Origin: CAZDAW01 sp964503685
GTDB taxonomy: Bacteria > Chloroflexota > Anaerolineae > Anaerolineales > Anaerolineaceae
Length of the DNA: 33,773 bases
Assembly (NCBI GenBank): GCA_964503685.1
Contig: CAZDAW010000030.1
Coordinates: 1-33,773 of the forward strand
Direction of reading: 5' to 3'
Position 1 is the stretch's first letter. Every line of letters starts with the position of its first letter. Below the pieces are notes generated by a model. It was not told the DNA's origin, did not search any database, and saw only the letters and a list, made by a program, of their open reading frames with translations. This document shows positions 1 through 8,384 of the stretch, in pieces. The translations under genes were made by a program, and so were the position numbers.

Positions 1-35
1 AAAAGAGCCGCCAGAAAAATTTAGCGGCTCTTTTT
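1..35 (-). terminator. Rho-independent terminator after tex
   Basis: An 11-bp perfect stem (1-11 with 24-34) encloses a 12-base A/T-rich loop and is flanked by A and T runs, so it can work in both directions. It lies just past the tex stop codon on the minus strand and would also end any plus-strand transcript entering from the left. Confidence 0.9.
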
Positions 36-38
36 ATT

Positions 39-2168
39 TTATTTTGTCCAGCCCAGGGCTATCCTTCCACGATCAGCCTCTACTTTTATAATCTCAACCG
101 ATATAACATCACCCACATTCAATAGTGTCCCTTGCGGTATCTGGCTGCGGTGAAGAAGCCCATCCTGCTTGACGCCAATATCCACAAATGCGCCAAAATC
201 GACCACATTCCGAACCGTACCTTTCAGTATCATCCCCGTTACCAGATCTTCCATTTTTAACACATCGCTGTGAAGGATTGGAGCCGGCAGATCCTGGCGC
301 GGGTCGCGCCCCGGACGGATCAGTTGATCAAAAATATCTTTCAAAGTGGGTATCCCCGTTCCCAGACTTTCAGCAAGGTCTTTAATGGAATGCTTTTTTT
401 GCAAATTTTCCAACTCTTCCTTACGTTTCTCAACAGGCATATCCATACCAATCCTGACTTTTTCAAGGACAGCCTCAGCGATCGGGTAACTTTCCGGGTG
501 AATTGCACTGGCATCCAGGGGATTCTTCCCATCACGAATACGCAAAAAGCCGGCGGCCTGCTCAAAAGCCTTGGGGCCTAAACCGGGAACTTTTTTCAAT
601 TCTGTTTTTTCTTTAAATGGGCCAGCGCTGTCGCGGTAAGATACAATTGAATTCGCCAGCTTGGGCCCAATTCCGGCAACATAAGTCAACAAAGATGGCG
701 AAGCCGTGTTAACATCCACGCCCACATTATTGACCACACTCTCTACAACACCATTCAGCGCTTCTGAAAGATTACTCTGATCTACATCATGCTGGTATAA
801 ACCGACGCCAATCGATTTCGGATCGATTTTTACCAGCTCAGCCAGGGGATCCTGCAATCGTCGGGCAATCGATACTGCGCCGCGAATACTGACATCCAGA
901 TCTGGCATCTCGCTGCGCGCTAACGGACTGGCGCTGTAAACACTCGCTCCAGCCTCGTTGACAATCACGTATTTTAAATCAGGTATCCGTTGGATCAATT
1001 CAGCTGCCAGTTGCTCTGTTTCCCGCGAAGCTGTACCGTTGCCAATTGATAATAAAGTGATATGATGGCGTTTTACCATTTTTTCGAGTGTATCCAGCGT
1101 TTGCGCCCAGGCGTTTTGTGGTTCATGAGGGTAAATTGTGCCAGTTTCAAGGATCTTCCCCGTCTTATCGATCACAGCAATTTTACATCCCGTGCGAAAG
1201 CCCGGGTCGATCCCCATAATCACCTGCTCTGCCAGCGGGGGTTGATTGAGCAAACCTCTTAAATTCGTGGAAAATACCTGAATGGCATGCTGCTCCGCTT
1301 TTTCGGTCAACGCCCGGCGGACATCCCGCTCAATAGCCGGCAAAAGCAAACGCTCAGCCGAATCCTCGATTGCTAAAGTCATCTGTTCCGCTAAAACTGA
1401 TTTAGGATTCGCCTTAAAATATTGCCCCACAACACTCTGCCAGTCCCTTTCAGCAACTTCAACTTCCACCTTCAAGATATTTTCTGCCTCCCCCCGGTTA
1501 ATTGCCAGCACCTGATACGGGCGGAGCAAATCGACACGGCAGGAAAAATCATAATAAACCTGGTAAATTGCTTTTTCATCAACCGCATCTTCATCTTTTA
1601 CCGAATAAAGCGTTCCCCACTTCATCGCCTTCTCGCGGGTGCCGCCGCGCACTTCGGCATGATCGCTGATCGTCTCGGCCACGATGTCCCTGGCTCCTGA
1701 AAAAGCGTCGTCTGTAGTGGGTACATCCGGTGTAATAAAAGGGCTGGCAATTTCTTCCAGCGTTTGTTTTGTCAATACCTGCTGAAGGATAAGATCAGCC
1801 AGACCCTGCAACCCCTTTTCGCGGGCAACACTTGCCCGGGTTTTCCGCTTGGGTTTATAAGGCTGATAAATATCTTCCAACTCGGTTTTCGTCGTGGCAT
1901 CAAGAATTGCTTTCTCCAGTTCCGGCGTTAACTTTCCCTGCTCTCTGATCGATTCGAGTATCGTGTGCCGTCTCTCATCCATGCTTCGCAGAAAATCGAG
2001 CGTTTCACTCAAATTCCGAATTTGCTCTTCGTCTAACCCGCCGGTTTTTTCCTTGCGATAACGGGCAATAAACGGCAGTGTATTCCCCTCGTCTAATAAT
2101 TCAATTGTTGCTTTAACCTGCTCAGGCTTTACATTCAACTGTGCTGCGATGTATAAATTGTAGTCCAT
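39..2168 (-). CDS. tex: Tex-family S1 RNA-binding transcription accessory protein
   Basis: This is a Tex protein of 709 aa, a nucleic-acid-binding factor of the Tex/Spt6 lineage that associates with the transcription machinery in the cytoplasm. Visible in order: the helical N-terminal Tex domain (the PFIARYRKEKTGGLDEEQ region near residues 32-49), a YqgF/RNase H-like domain beginning near residue 316 (MGIDPGFRTGCK), helix-hairpin-helix segments (YVAGIGPKLA and KVPGLGPKAFEQAAGFLRI), and a C-terminal S1 domain of about 70 residues ending at the stop. The chosen ATG at 2168 has an AGGA about 8 bases upstream and gives the usual family start; an in-frame ATG at 2219 would overlap pfkA and adds an unrelated leader. 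It follows pfkA by 22 bases and is probably co-transcribed with it. Length and domain order are normal for the family. Confidence 0.96.
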   Translation of the reverse strand: MDYNLYIAAQLNVKPEQVKATIELLDEGNTLPFIARYRKEKTGGLDEEQIRNLSETLDFLRSMDERRHTILESIREQGKLTPELEKAILDATTKTELEDIYQPYKPKRKTRASVAREKGLQGLADLILQQVLTKQTLEEIASPFITPDVPTTDDAFSGARDIVAETISDHAEVRGGTREKAMKWGTLYSVKDEDAVDEKAIYQVYYDFSCRVDLLRPYQVLAINRGEAENILKVEVEVAERDWQSVVGQYFKANPKSVLAEQMTLAIEDSAERLLLPAIERDVRRALTEKAEQHAIQVFSTNLRGLLNQPPLAEQVIMGIDPGFRTGCKIAVIDKTGKILETGTIYPHEPQNAWAQTLDTLEKMVKRHHITLLSIGNGTASRETEQLAAELIQRIPDLKYVIVNEAGASVYSASPLARSEMPDLDVSIRGAVSIARRLQDPLAELVKIDPKSIGVGLYQHDVDQSNLSEALNGVVESVVNNVGVDVNTASPSLLTYVAGIGPKLANSIVSYRDSAGPFKEKTELKKVPGLGPKAFEQAAGFLRIRDGKNPLDASAIHPESYPIAEAVLEKVRIGMDMPVEKRKEELENLQKKHSIKDLAESLGTGIPTLKDIFDQLIRPGRDPRQDLPAPILHSDVLKMEDLVTGMILKGTVRNVVDFGAFVDIGVKQDGLLHRSQIPQGTLLNVGDVISVEIIKVEADRGRIALGWTK

Positions 2169-2190
2169 AATATCCTGTAAAATAAAAATT

Positions 2191-3162
2191 TTATTGATCC
2201 AATATATGCGCCAGTTCAAACAACTTAATGTCTATCTCTTTTTTCTTGCTGACAACCTCTGCAAACGGCGTCGTGACAATAGCCCCTTTAACCATGCCGA
2301 CGAGAACGCCAAATTCACCAGAATTAACTTTTTCCACTGCCGCAGCGCCCAGCCGGGTGGCCAGAATACGATCGTATGCGCCCGGTGCACCGCCTCGTTG
2401 AATATGTCCCAAAGTAGAAACACGCAAATCAAAACCGAGACGTTCGCGATGCTCCTGAAAATAGGCGGCCAGGGCTGCCGCATTATACTTCGCTCCCTCA
2501 GCTACAACGACAATTGCATGCGCCTTGCCGCGTTCATAAGCAATGCGTAAATCTTTTGCGATAGCCTCGGGATCTACTTCAATTTCCGGGATAACGATCG
2601 CTTCTGCCCCGCCGGCTATACCGGACATGAGCGCAAGATAGCCGCAATTTCGCCCCATAACTTCAATCAGGAACGCTCTCTGATGGGATGATGCAGTAAT
2701 CTTCAAGCGATCAATCGCTTCAAGGGCGATATTTAGCGCTGTATCGACGCCAATTGTGATATCTGAACCATATAAATCGTTATCAATGGTGGAAGCAACA
2801 CCGACAACCGGAAAACCCATTTCCGAAAGTTCATAAGCGCCCGTCTGTGAGCCGTTTCCGCCAATAACAACCAGCGCCTCTATTGATTCCTCGTTCAGGG
2901 CGCGCAAAGCTCTTTGGCGGCCCGCTTCAGTTTTAAATTCCGGGCAACGCGCGCTGCCCAAAATCGTCCCCCCGCGCTGAATAATGCCGCCTACAGCCCT
3001 GACATTCAAGCCAATAAAATTGCCATTAATAAGCCCCAGATAACCGTGCTCGACGCCATACATCTCCAGACCGTAATGAATACCCGTTCTGACAACAGCC
3101 CGGATTGCAGCATTCATTCCTGGGGCGTCGCCGCCGCTGGTTAACACAGCAACTCGCTTCAT
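2191..3162 (-). CDS. pfkA: 6-phosphofructokinase (PfkA family)
   Basis: This 323-aa phosphofructokinase phosphorylates fructose 6-phosphate in glycolysis. Motifs align with E. coli PfkA almost without gaps: the GGDAPGMNAAIR nucleotide loop (10-21), GSARCPEF (69-76), GGNGS (101-105), STIDND (124-129) with catalytic D127, and SSHQRAFLIEVMGR (158-171). Gly104 is kept and the Lys124 typical of pyrophosphate-dependent enzymes is absent, which favours ATP as phosphoryl donor. The usual Asp103 is Asn and the usual Gly124 is Ser, an unusual pair in the phosphate-donor site. The start at 3162 is fixed by a strong GAGGAGG ribosome-binding site; the longer reading frame to 3240 runs through the promoter. 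First gene of a pfkA-tex unit, with a well-placed promoter upstream. Confidence 0.96.
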   Translation of the reverse strand: MKRVAVLTSGGDAPGMNAAIRAVVRTGIHYGLEMYGVEHGYLGLINGNFIGLNVRAVGGIIQRGGTILGSARCPEFKTEAGRQRALRALNEESIEALVVIGGNGSQTGAYELSEMGFPVVGVASTIDNDLYGSDITIGVDTALNIALEAIDRLKITASSHQRAFLIEVMGRNCGYLALMSGIAGGAEAIVIPEIEVDPEAIAKDLRIAYERGKAHAIVVVAEGAKYNAAALAAYFQEHRERLGFDLRVSTLGHIQRGGAPGAYDRILATRLGAAAVEKVNSGEFGVLVGMVKGAIVTTPFAEVVSKKKEIDIKLFELAHILDQ

Positions 3163-3187
3163 ACTTTCCTCCTCTCTTGTAATCAAG

Positions 3188-3217
3188 ATTATAGTATCAC
3201 TGACATAGAATTGTCTA
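3188..3217 (-). promoter_or_regulatory. Sigma-70-type promoter of pfkA-tex
   Basis: On the minus strand, TAGACA (3217-3212) lies 18 bases upstream of a perfect TATAAT (3193-3188). The predicted start is near 3181, giving a leader of about 19 bases that contains the strong ribosome-binding site. A 6-bp inverted repeat (CATAGA/TCTATG, 3204-3219, 4-base spacer) covers the -35 box. Confidence 0.7.
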
Positions 3218-3232
3218 TGGCAGCTACTCGTT

Positions 3233-3261
3233 TTGCTCAAAACCCTTTATTGGGCTATAAT
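3233..3261 (+). promoter_or_regulatory. Promoter of the HAD-UbiB-Rel gene run
   Basis: TTGCTC (3233-3238), a 17-base spacer and a perfect TATAAT (3256-3261) stand about 48 bases before the HAD gene. The -35 box matches only in TTG. It is divergent from the pfkA promoter in the same intergenic region. Confidence 0.6.
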
Positions 3262-3308
3262 CCATCCTGTTTATCGATAAAATTAAATCGAAGCGCTGAA
3301 AGGTTCCA

Positions 3309-4028
3309 ATGATGATGTTTGATATTAAAGGTCTTGTATTTGATTTTGATGGCTTAATTTTAGAAACCGAAGAACCCGATTTTAAAGCATGGCAAGAGAT
3401 TTATCAATCCTTTGGGCAGGAATTAACGCTATCAACCTGGGTTGTATGCGTCGGTTCAGACCACGAAATATTCGATCCAATTAAAGATCTCGAAAGATTG
3501 GTCGGCCATTCACTCGATGCAACAGAGATAATCGAAAGGAGACAATTACCCCGCCGCCGCCAGTTGCTAAAAGAAACACCTATGTTACCGGGAGTTGAAA
3601 ATTATTTAAAGGACGCCGTAAAATTGGGATTGAAACTGGGACTGGCTTCCAGCTCTGATAAAGAATGGGTTGTGGGACATTTAAATCGTCTGGGTATTCT
3701 GCACTACTTTTCTTGCGTCTATACATCGGATGATGTGAAACATGTAAAGCCAGACCCCGAGTTATATCAGGCTGCCATTAATGAACTTCAATTGCAACCG
3801 CAACAAACCATCGCCCTTGAAGACTCGCCAAACGGAATTCTCGCTGCCAAAAGAGCAGGCATGAACTGTGTTGCCATTCCATCAGCGCTCACCCGCAATT
3901 TAAACTTTGATCTGGCGGATATCGTTTTGCCATCAATGGCTGCTTTACCACTCTCCGAATTGATGACAAAAATTCAGGAAGCGCAAACACAGGCCCGATC
4001 ATTATCACAACCTGCTCTGACTGATTGA
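3309..4028 (+). CDS. HAD-superfamily hydrolase, beta-phosphoglucomutase-like
   Basis: A 239-aa haloacid-dehalogenase hydrolase, probably a small-molecule sugar phosphatase or phosphomutase of the cytoplasm. Motif I is DFDGL at 12-16 (nucleophile D12, acid/base D14), motif II is LASSS near residue 118, motif III is the Lys of VKPDPE, and motif IV is EDSPNG, which also carries the phosphomutase-like SPNG turn. Between motifs I and II lies a helical cap of the PGM type. The start offers three consecutive ATG codons (3309, 3312, 3315) behind a weak AAAGG, so the exact initiator is open. The UbiB-like gene follows after 24 bases. Substrate cannot be read from sequence. The last ~20 residues are a non-conserved tail. 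Confidence 0.88.
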   Translation: MMMFDIKGLVFDFDGLILETEEPDFKAWQEIYQSFGQELTLSTWVVCVGSDHEIFDPIKDLERLVGHSLDATEIIERRQLPRRRQLLKETPMLPGVENYLKDAVKLGLKLGLASSSDKEWVVGHLNRLGILHYFSCVYTSDDVKHVKPDPELYQAAINELQLQPQQTIALEDSPNGILAAKRAGMNCVAIPSALTRNLNFDLADIVLPSMAALPLSELMTKIQEAQTQARSLSQPALTD

Positions 4029-4052
4029 TCCATCGAGCAAAGTAAAGATAAA

Positions 4053-5711
4053 ATGTTACCACGAATTCGGCAAGTAAAAAACCTGGGACGTTATCGACGT
4101 GTCGTCACTGTTTTTGCGAAGCACGGATTTGGTTCAGTGCTCGAATACATGAACCTGGGTCAATATCTCGATCTGCCGAAATCGTTATTTAAACACACAC
4201 CCTCAACACGGATAACGCCAGCCGAACATTTGAGAATGGCGCTTGAGGAGTTGGGGCCGACGTATATTAAGCTCGGCCAAATTTTAAGCACCCGCCCCGA
4301 CCTGATCCCTCCGGCTTATATCAGAGAATTGAGTTTGCTTTGTGAAAACGCCGCGCCGTTACCCTGGGAAAAAATAAAACAGCAATTGACTCGTGAACTC
4401 GGCGATAATTTCGAGCAGTATTTTTCCTCTATTGAAACACAACCAATCGGATCTGCATCGCTCGCCCAGGTGCATCAGGCAAAATTACTGAACGGACAGG
4501 AAGTTGTCGTCAAAGTGCAGCGCCCAAACATCCAGAATATCATCGAAATCGATCTGGAAATACTGGATGATATCGCCCGATTGGTACAACATACGCCGAT
4601 CGGCTCTATTTATAACCCAATCGAAGTCGTTGGAGAATTTTCTACAACGTTACGTAACGAACTCGATTATCGCAGAGAAGGGCACAACGCAGACCAATTT
4701 CGGAAAAACTTTTCCGACATACCTGACCTTTATATACCGGCAATCCACTGGGATTTGACGACTTCGAAAATCCTGGTAATGGAAAAAATTTCAGGCGTCC
4801 GTATTGACGATCTCGCTGAAATAGATAAGCTGGGATATGATCGCCAGGCGTTGGCCTTACAGGCTGCTCAATTTATCATCAAAGAAGTCCTGGAGGATGG
4901 TTTCTTTCATGCTGATCCTCACCCTGGTAATCTCATCGTTATGCCTGGCGGCGTCATCGGCGTTATGGATTTTGGCATGGTGGGGCATATCTCCAGGATG
5001 GATCGCTACAATCTGATCAGATTGTATGCGATGTCAATCGAAATCGATTCAAAAATTGTAGCCGAACAACTGATTCGAATGGGCGCTGTCGCCGGTAAAA
5101 TTGATCGCCGGGGATTAGAAAGGGATATCGATAATTTCCTTCATAAGTACCAGGGACTACCGCTTGAAGAAATCACTGCCAATATGTTGATGGAAGATCT
5201 TATTCCGCTTGCCTTCAAGCATCATCTCAAACTCCCAACAGATTTATGGCTTCTGGCTAAAACTTTAGCCATCATGGAGGGTGTGGGAAGAAAATTGGAT
5301 CCCACATTCGATATATTCTCGGTATCCAATCAATTTGTACACAGGCTAATTCGCAAAACCTATCGGCCAGACGCCTGGCTGCCCCCACTATTATCAGACC
5401 TCGATAACTGGCGCTATTTGTTTTCCGAAATCCCTCGTTTCGGATCAACTTTAATCAGGAGTCTGGACGCAGGCGAGACACCCTTTATAATTAAGTTTGG
5501 AGCCAATAAAGAAACGTTGGATCGCATTGACCGTTTGATTACAGGCTTATCGCTAAGTTTGCTGATAGCCGGCCTGATCATCGGCCTGGCGATGTTACTG
5601 CCTATTGCAACAGGCAACCCGATATTACTCGGCATTGTTGTTCTCGGGTTCATTCTGGTTTTTGCATTAGGTATATGGCTGGCAATATCCTTATTACGAA
5701 TAGGTAAATGA
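4053..5711 (+). CDS. ABC1/UbiB-family atypical kinase-like membrane protein
   Basis: A 552-aa AarF/UbiB/ABC1 protein. Members are atypical kinases or ATPases linked to isoprenoid quinone and lipid homeostasis at membranes. Seen here: the family-defining KLGQ motif (73-76) and following STRPDLIPP, the Ala-rich nucleotide loop with GSASLAQVHQA (133-143), the ATP lysine (K154, VVVKVQRP), the NELDYRREG.NA segment (202-213), the HADPHPGNL catalytic loop (D288, N293) and DFG (306-308). Two hydrophobic segments near residues 500-548 should anchor the C-terminus in the membrane, as in other members. It sits 24 bases after the HAD gene and 14 bases before rel, so likely one transcript. No quinone biosynthesis gene is nearby, so a ubiquinone or menaquinone role is only a family inference. 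Confidence 0.94.
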   Translation: MLPRIRQVKNLGRYRRVVTVFAKHGFGSVLEYMNLGQYLDLPKSLFKHTPSTRITPAEHLRMALEELGPTYIKLGQILSTRPDLIPPAYIRELSLLCENAAPLPWEKIKQQLTRELGDNFEQYFSSIETQPIGSASLAQVHQAKLLNGQEVVVKVQRPNIQNIIEIDLEILDDIARLVQHTPIGSIYNPIEVVGEFSTTLRNELDYRREGHNADQFRKNFSDIPDLYIPAIHWDLTTSKILVMEKISGVRIDDLAEIDKLGYDRQALALQAAQFIIKEVLEDGFFHADPHPGNLIVMPGGVIGVMDFGMVGHISRMDRYNLIRLYAMSIEIDSKIVAEQLIRMGAVAGKIDRRGLERDIDNFLHKYQGLPLEEITANMLMEDLIPLAFKHHLKLPTDLWLLAKTLAIMEGVGRKLDPTFDIFSVSNQFVHRLIRKTYRPDAWLPPLLSDLDNWRYLFSEIPRFGSTLIRSLDAGETPFIIKFGANKETLDRIDRLITGLSLSLLIAGLIIGLAMLLPIATGNPILLGIVVLGFILVFALGIWLAISLLRIGK

Positions 5712-5725
5712 TACACCAGTAATCT

Positions 5726-7960
5726 ATGCGCATAGAACAATTTATCGAGAGTTTACCCCCCAATTATTCTCTGGTTGACAAGGAGTTAATTCAACACGCT
5801 TATGAGATTGCCGAAAAAGCGCATGCCGGACAAAAACGCGCATCAGGTGAACCTTATATCACGCACTGTGTTGCCGTTGCCACCATCCTTGAAGAAATGC
5901 GCGTCCCTCCGGCTGTAATTATTGCGGGCCTCTTACATGACACGGTTGAAGACACAACAATCACATTACATGATATCAATAAAGAATTTGGCGAAGAAGT
6001 AGCTCGTCTGGTCGATGGCGTTACCAAATTGACAAACCTGCCTCGCGTTTCAAGAGGCGACCAACATGCCGAAAACAATATCGCCAGCAAAGAACAGGCT
6101 GAAAATGAGACCGCTGATATAGAAATATACGACGAACAGGTCAGCAAAACCCGTAAGAAAGACCTGCGCTCTGAAACATTACGCAAAACTTTTTTAGCAA
6201 TGGGCGATGATATTCGCGTCGTTCTCATCAAACTCGCGGACCGTTTACATAATATGCGCACCCTTGGCTATATGCCTGAACCAAAACGCATTCGTATTGC
6301 CCAGGAAACATTGGAAATATTCGCTCCACTGGCAAGCCGGCTGGGCATCTGGCAAATGAAATGGGAACTGGAAGACCTGTCGTTCCGTTACGCCTACCCT
6401 GACAAATATAAGGAAATTGCCCAGAACCTTGCCACCCGCCAGGAAGACCGCGAACAGCAAATCCAACAGATCATCGCTCATCTGCAAACAATTCTTCGCC
6501 AGGCCGGCATTAACGCGGAAATCACCGGGCGTCCCAAACATATCTACTCGATTTACAGAAAAATGATCCAGAAAGAACGAGCTTTTGATATGGTATTGGA
6601 TTTGCGCGGCGTCCGCTTAATCGTTGCAGATATCCCATCCTGTTACGCGGCATTAGGCGTTATCCATACCCATTGGCGGCCAATTCCCCACGAATTTGAC
6701 GACTACATTGCTGCACCTAAAGACAATTTTTATCAATCACTCCATACAGCCGTCATTTACGATGATGGCAAATCGCTCGAAGTGCAAATCCGCACTCCCG
6801 AAATGGACCATAACGCTGAATATGGTATTGCCGCCCACTGGCGATATAAAGAAGGTGGTTCTCGCGATGATAATTACGAATCGAGAATCAACTGGCTCAG
6901 AAAATTGATGGACTGGCAACAGGATGTTGAAGACGCCCAGGAATTTGTTGACCGGATGAAAACGGATGTCTTCCAGGATCGCGTCTATGCCTTTACTCCC
7001 CGCGGCGATATCATCGACCTGCCAGCAGGCTCAACCCCCATTGATTTTGCTTACCATGTCCATACCGAAATTGGCAACCGTTGTCGCGGCGCAAAGGTCA
7101 ACGGCAAACTTGTAACACTGGATTACGTGCTTAAAACAGGCGATCAGGTTGAGATTTTAACGGCAAAACAGGGCGGCCCCAGCCGAGATTGGTTGAATAC
7201 GAACCTGGGGCTGGTAAAAACACAGAGGGCCAGAGGAAAAATAAAGCAATGGTTCAAAAAGCTGGATCGAGAACAAAATCTCAACCAGGGAAAAGCCATG
7301 CTCGAACGGGAATTCAGGCGGCTGGGTCTTTTGGATATCGATCTGGAACTCCTTTACCGCGACCTTGAATTTCGCTCTCTTGAAGACCTTTATGTCGGGC
7401 TTGGATGCGGCGATGTCTCGCTCGGTAGAATCATCAATAAAATTTCCGAGTCCGATAAGCAAAAATCACAAGATCTGCTGGTTGCCCGTCCAGCTCTTGG
7501 CGAAAGTAAAAAGACCGACGAAACAACCGTCACCGTACTCGGTCTGAAAGGAATCCTGACCAGCATCGCTCGCTGCTGCAATCCCGTGCCTGGCGACGAA
7601 ATTGTTGGTTATATCACTCGCGGGCGCGGGGCAACAATCCACCGCCAGGATTGCCCTAATGTGCTTCGACTTAATGACCGCGAGCGATTGGTAAAAGTAT
7701 CCTGGGGCGAACCGCATGCCACCTACCCCGTTTCAATTCAGATTAAGGCATACGACCGGCAAGGACTCATGGGGGATATATCCAACATTTTTTTGAACGA
7801 AGATGTCAATATTCTGGATGTAAAAGTTAAAGTTAGCCACAATTTTGCCTATATATTTACAACTGTCGAAGTCGGCGATATCGCCCAACTTAGTCGGGTT
7901 TTAACGAGGATAGAAAACCTGCCCAACGTGATGCAGGCGCAGCGAATTAAGCCTGGTTAA
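5726..7960 (+). CDS. relA: Rel/SpoT-homologue (p)ppGpp synthetase/hydrolase
   Basis: A 744-aa long RelA/SpoT homologue controlling the stringent response. The HD hydrolase domain looks intact: R38, H47, H71-D72 (LLHDTVEDT) and D172 (LADRLHNMRTL). The synthetase domain has GRPKHIYSIYRKM (268-280), D288, EFDDYIAAPKDNFYQSLHT (323-341) and E352 (LEVQIRT). A TGS domain (from about residue 425, DRVYAFTPRGDIIDLPAG), a Cys-containing domain (IARCCNPVPGDE, IHRQDCPN) and a C-terminal ACT domain follow, the complete architecture. Two oddities: the synthetase motif is EXDD, usually seen in hydrolase-dead RelA, beside an apparently active HD domain; and about 34 extra residues (roughly 106-150, charged and acidic) are inserted in the HD domain between VTKL and the RKTFLAM helix. 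The start has only a weak ribosome-binding site. Confidence 0.96.
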   Translation: MRIEQFIESLPPNYSLVDKELIQHAYEIAEKAHAGQKRASGEPYITHCVAVATILEEMRVPPAVIIAGLLHDTVEDTTITLHDINKEFGEEVARLVDGVTKLTNLPRVSRGDQHAENNIASKEQAENETADIEIYDEQVSKTRKKDLRSETLRKTFLAMGDDIRVVLIKLADRLHNMRTLGYMPEPKRIRIAQETLEIFAPLASRLGIWQMKWELEDLSFRYAYPDKYKEIAQNLATRQEDREQQIQQIIAHLQTILRQAGINAEITGRPKHIYSIYRKMIQKERAFDMVLDLRGVRLIVADIPSCYAALGVIHTHWRPIPHEFDDYIAAPKDNFYQSLHTAVIYDDGKSLEVQIRTPEMDHNAEYGIAAHWRYKEGGSRDDNYESRINWLRKLMDWQQDVEDAQEFVDRMKTDVFQDRVYAFTPRGDIIDLPAGSTPIDFAYHVHTEIGNRCRGAKVNGKLVTLDYVLKTGDQVEILTAKQGGPSRDWLNTNLGLVKTQRARGKIKQWFKKLDREQNLNQGKAMLEREFRRLGLLDIDLELLYRDLEFRSLEDLYVGLGCGDVSLGRIINKISESDKQKSQDLLVARPALGESKKTDETTVTVLGLKGILTSIARCCNPVPGDEIVGYITRGRGATIHRQDCPNVLRLNDRERLVKVSWGEPHATYPVSIQIKAYDRQGLMGDISNIFLNEDVNILDVKVKVSHNFAYIFTTVEVGDIAQLSRVLTRIENLPNVMQAQRIKPG

Positions 7961-7995
7961 TACAGAAATTTACGCCAAATATAGCTGCAAAATAC

Positions 7996-8024
7996 TTTAC
8001 CGATTAAAACATTTGGAGTAAAAT
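7996..8024 (+). promoter_or_regulatory. Candidate promoter of the small acidic protein gene
   Basis: TTTACC (7996-8001), 17 bases, TAAAAT (8019-8024), about 46 bases before the start codon, in the only untranslated gap between rel and this gene. Both boxes are partial matches. Confidence 0.5.
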
Positions 8025-8069
8025 CGCTGCCTACATCATAAAAATTATTAATATTTTTTGGAGGAGAGC

Positions 8070-8303
8070 ATGCCTCGAATACGATGCCATTATCTCGATT
8101 GCGTTTTTCTCGACGATGGTTTTTGTAGTGCAGCCCAGGTTGAATTAGATACAGATACCGGTTGTATGACCTATTCCCCTTCTGAAGAAGAAGCCTCTGA
8201 AGTCGATTGGGACGACGAAGAAGAACTCGAAGAATGGGATGAAGAACTTGAAGACGAAGAGGAAGATGATAGCTGGCTAGACGAAGAAGACGAAGGATAT
8301 TAA
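8070..8303 (+). CDS. Small Cys-rich/acidic protein of unknown function
   Basis: A 77-aa protein with two halves. Residues 1-32 carry four Cys (C6, C11, C19, C32; spacing C-X4-C-X7-C-X12-C) plus H7, which would suit a small metal site or disulfide knot. From residue 38 to the end the chain is almost entirely Glu and Asp with a few Trp, a strongly acidic tail of the kind that mimics nucleic acid or docks on basic surfaces. A strong GGAGGAG ribosome-binding site 4-10 bases before the ATG at 8070 fixes the start and suggests high expression; an in-frame TTG at 8058 lies before that site and is unlikely. It has its own candidate promoter and is followed by a hairpin. I do not recognise a characterised family; similar short proteins seem familiar from Chloroflexota, but I cannot verify that here. 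Confidence 0.82.
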   Translation: MPRIRCHYLDCVFLDDGFCSAAQVELDTDTGCMTYSPSEEEASEVDWDDEEELEEWDEELEDEEEDDSWLDEEDEGY

Positions 8304-8327
8304 TTTTTTACAAATAATCGTATATAA

Positions 8328-8361
8328 AGACCCCGACACAGTCACCTCAACGTCGGGGTCT
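8328..8361 (+). terminator. Hairpin after the small acidic gene (weak terminator or attenuator)
   Basis: AGACCCCGAC (8328-8337) pairs perfectly with GTCGGGGTCT (8352-8361) around a 14-base loop. The stem is strong but no T run follows on either strand, so intrinsic termination is uncertain. It could act as a stabilising 3' end or shape the leader of the MFS gene, whose start is 24 bases downstream. Confidence 0.45.
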
Positions 8362-8384
8362 AATTCCCCCTCAAAGTGGAATCT

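Noticed and set aside
2194..2550. 118-aa plus-strand frame over the 3' part of pfkA
   Set aside because: Antisense to the conserved pfkA coding sequence, no promoter or ribosome-binding site, no recognisable motif.
8058..8069. TTG start four codons upstream for the small acidic protein
   Set aside because: It lies ahead of and within the GGAGGAG ribosome-binding site, which serves the ATG at 8070.
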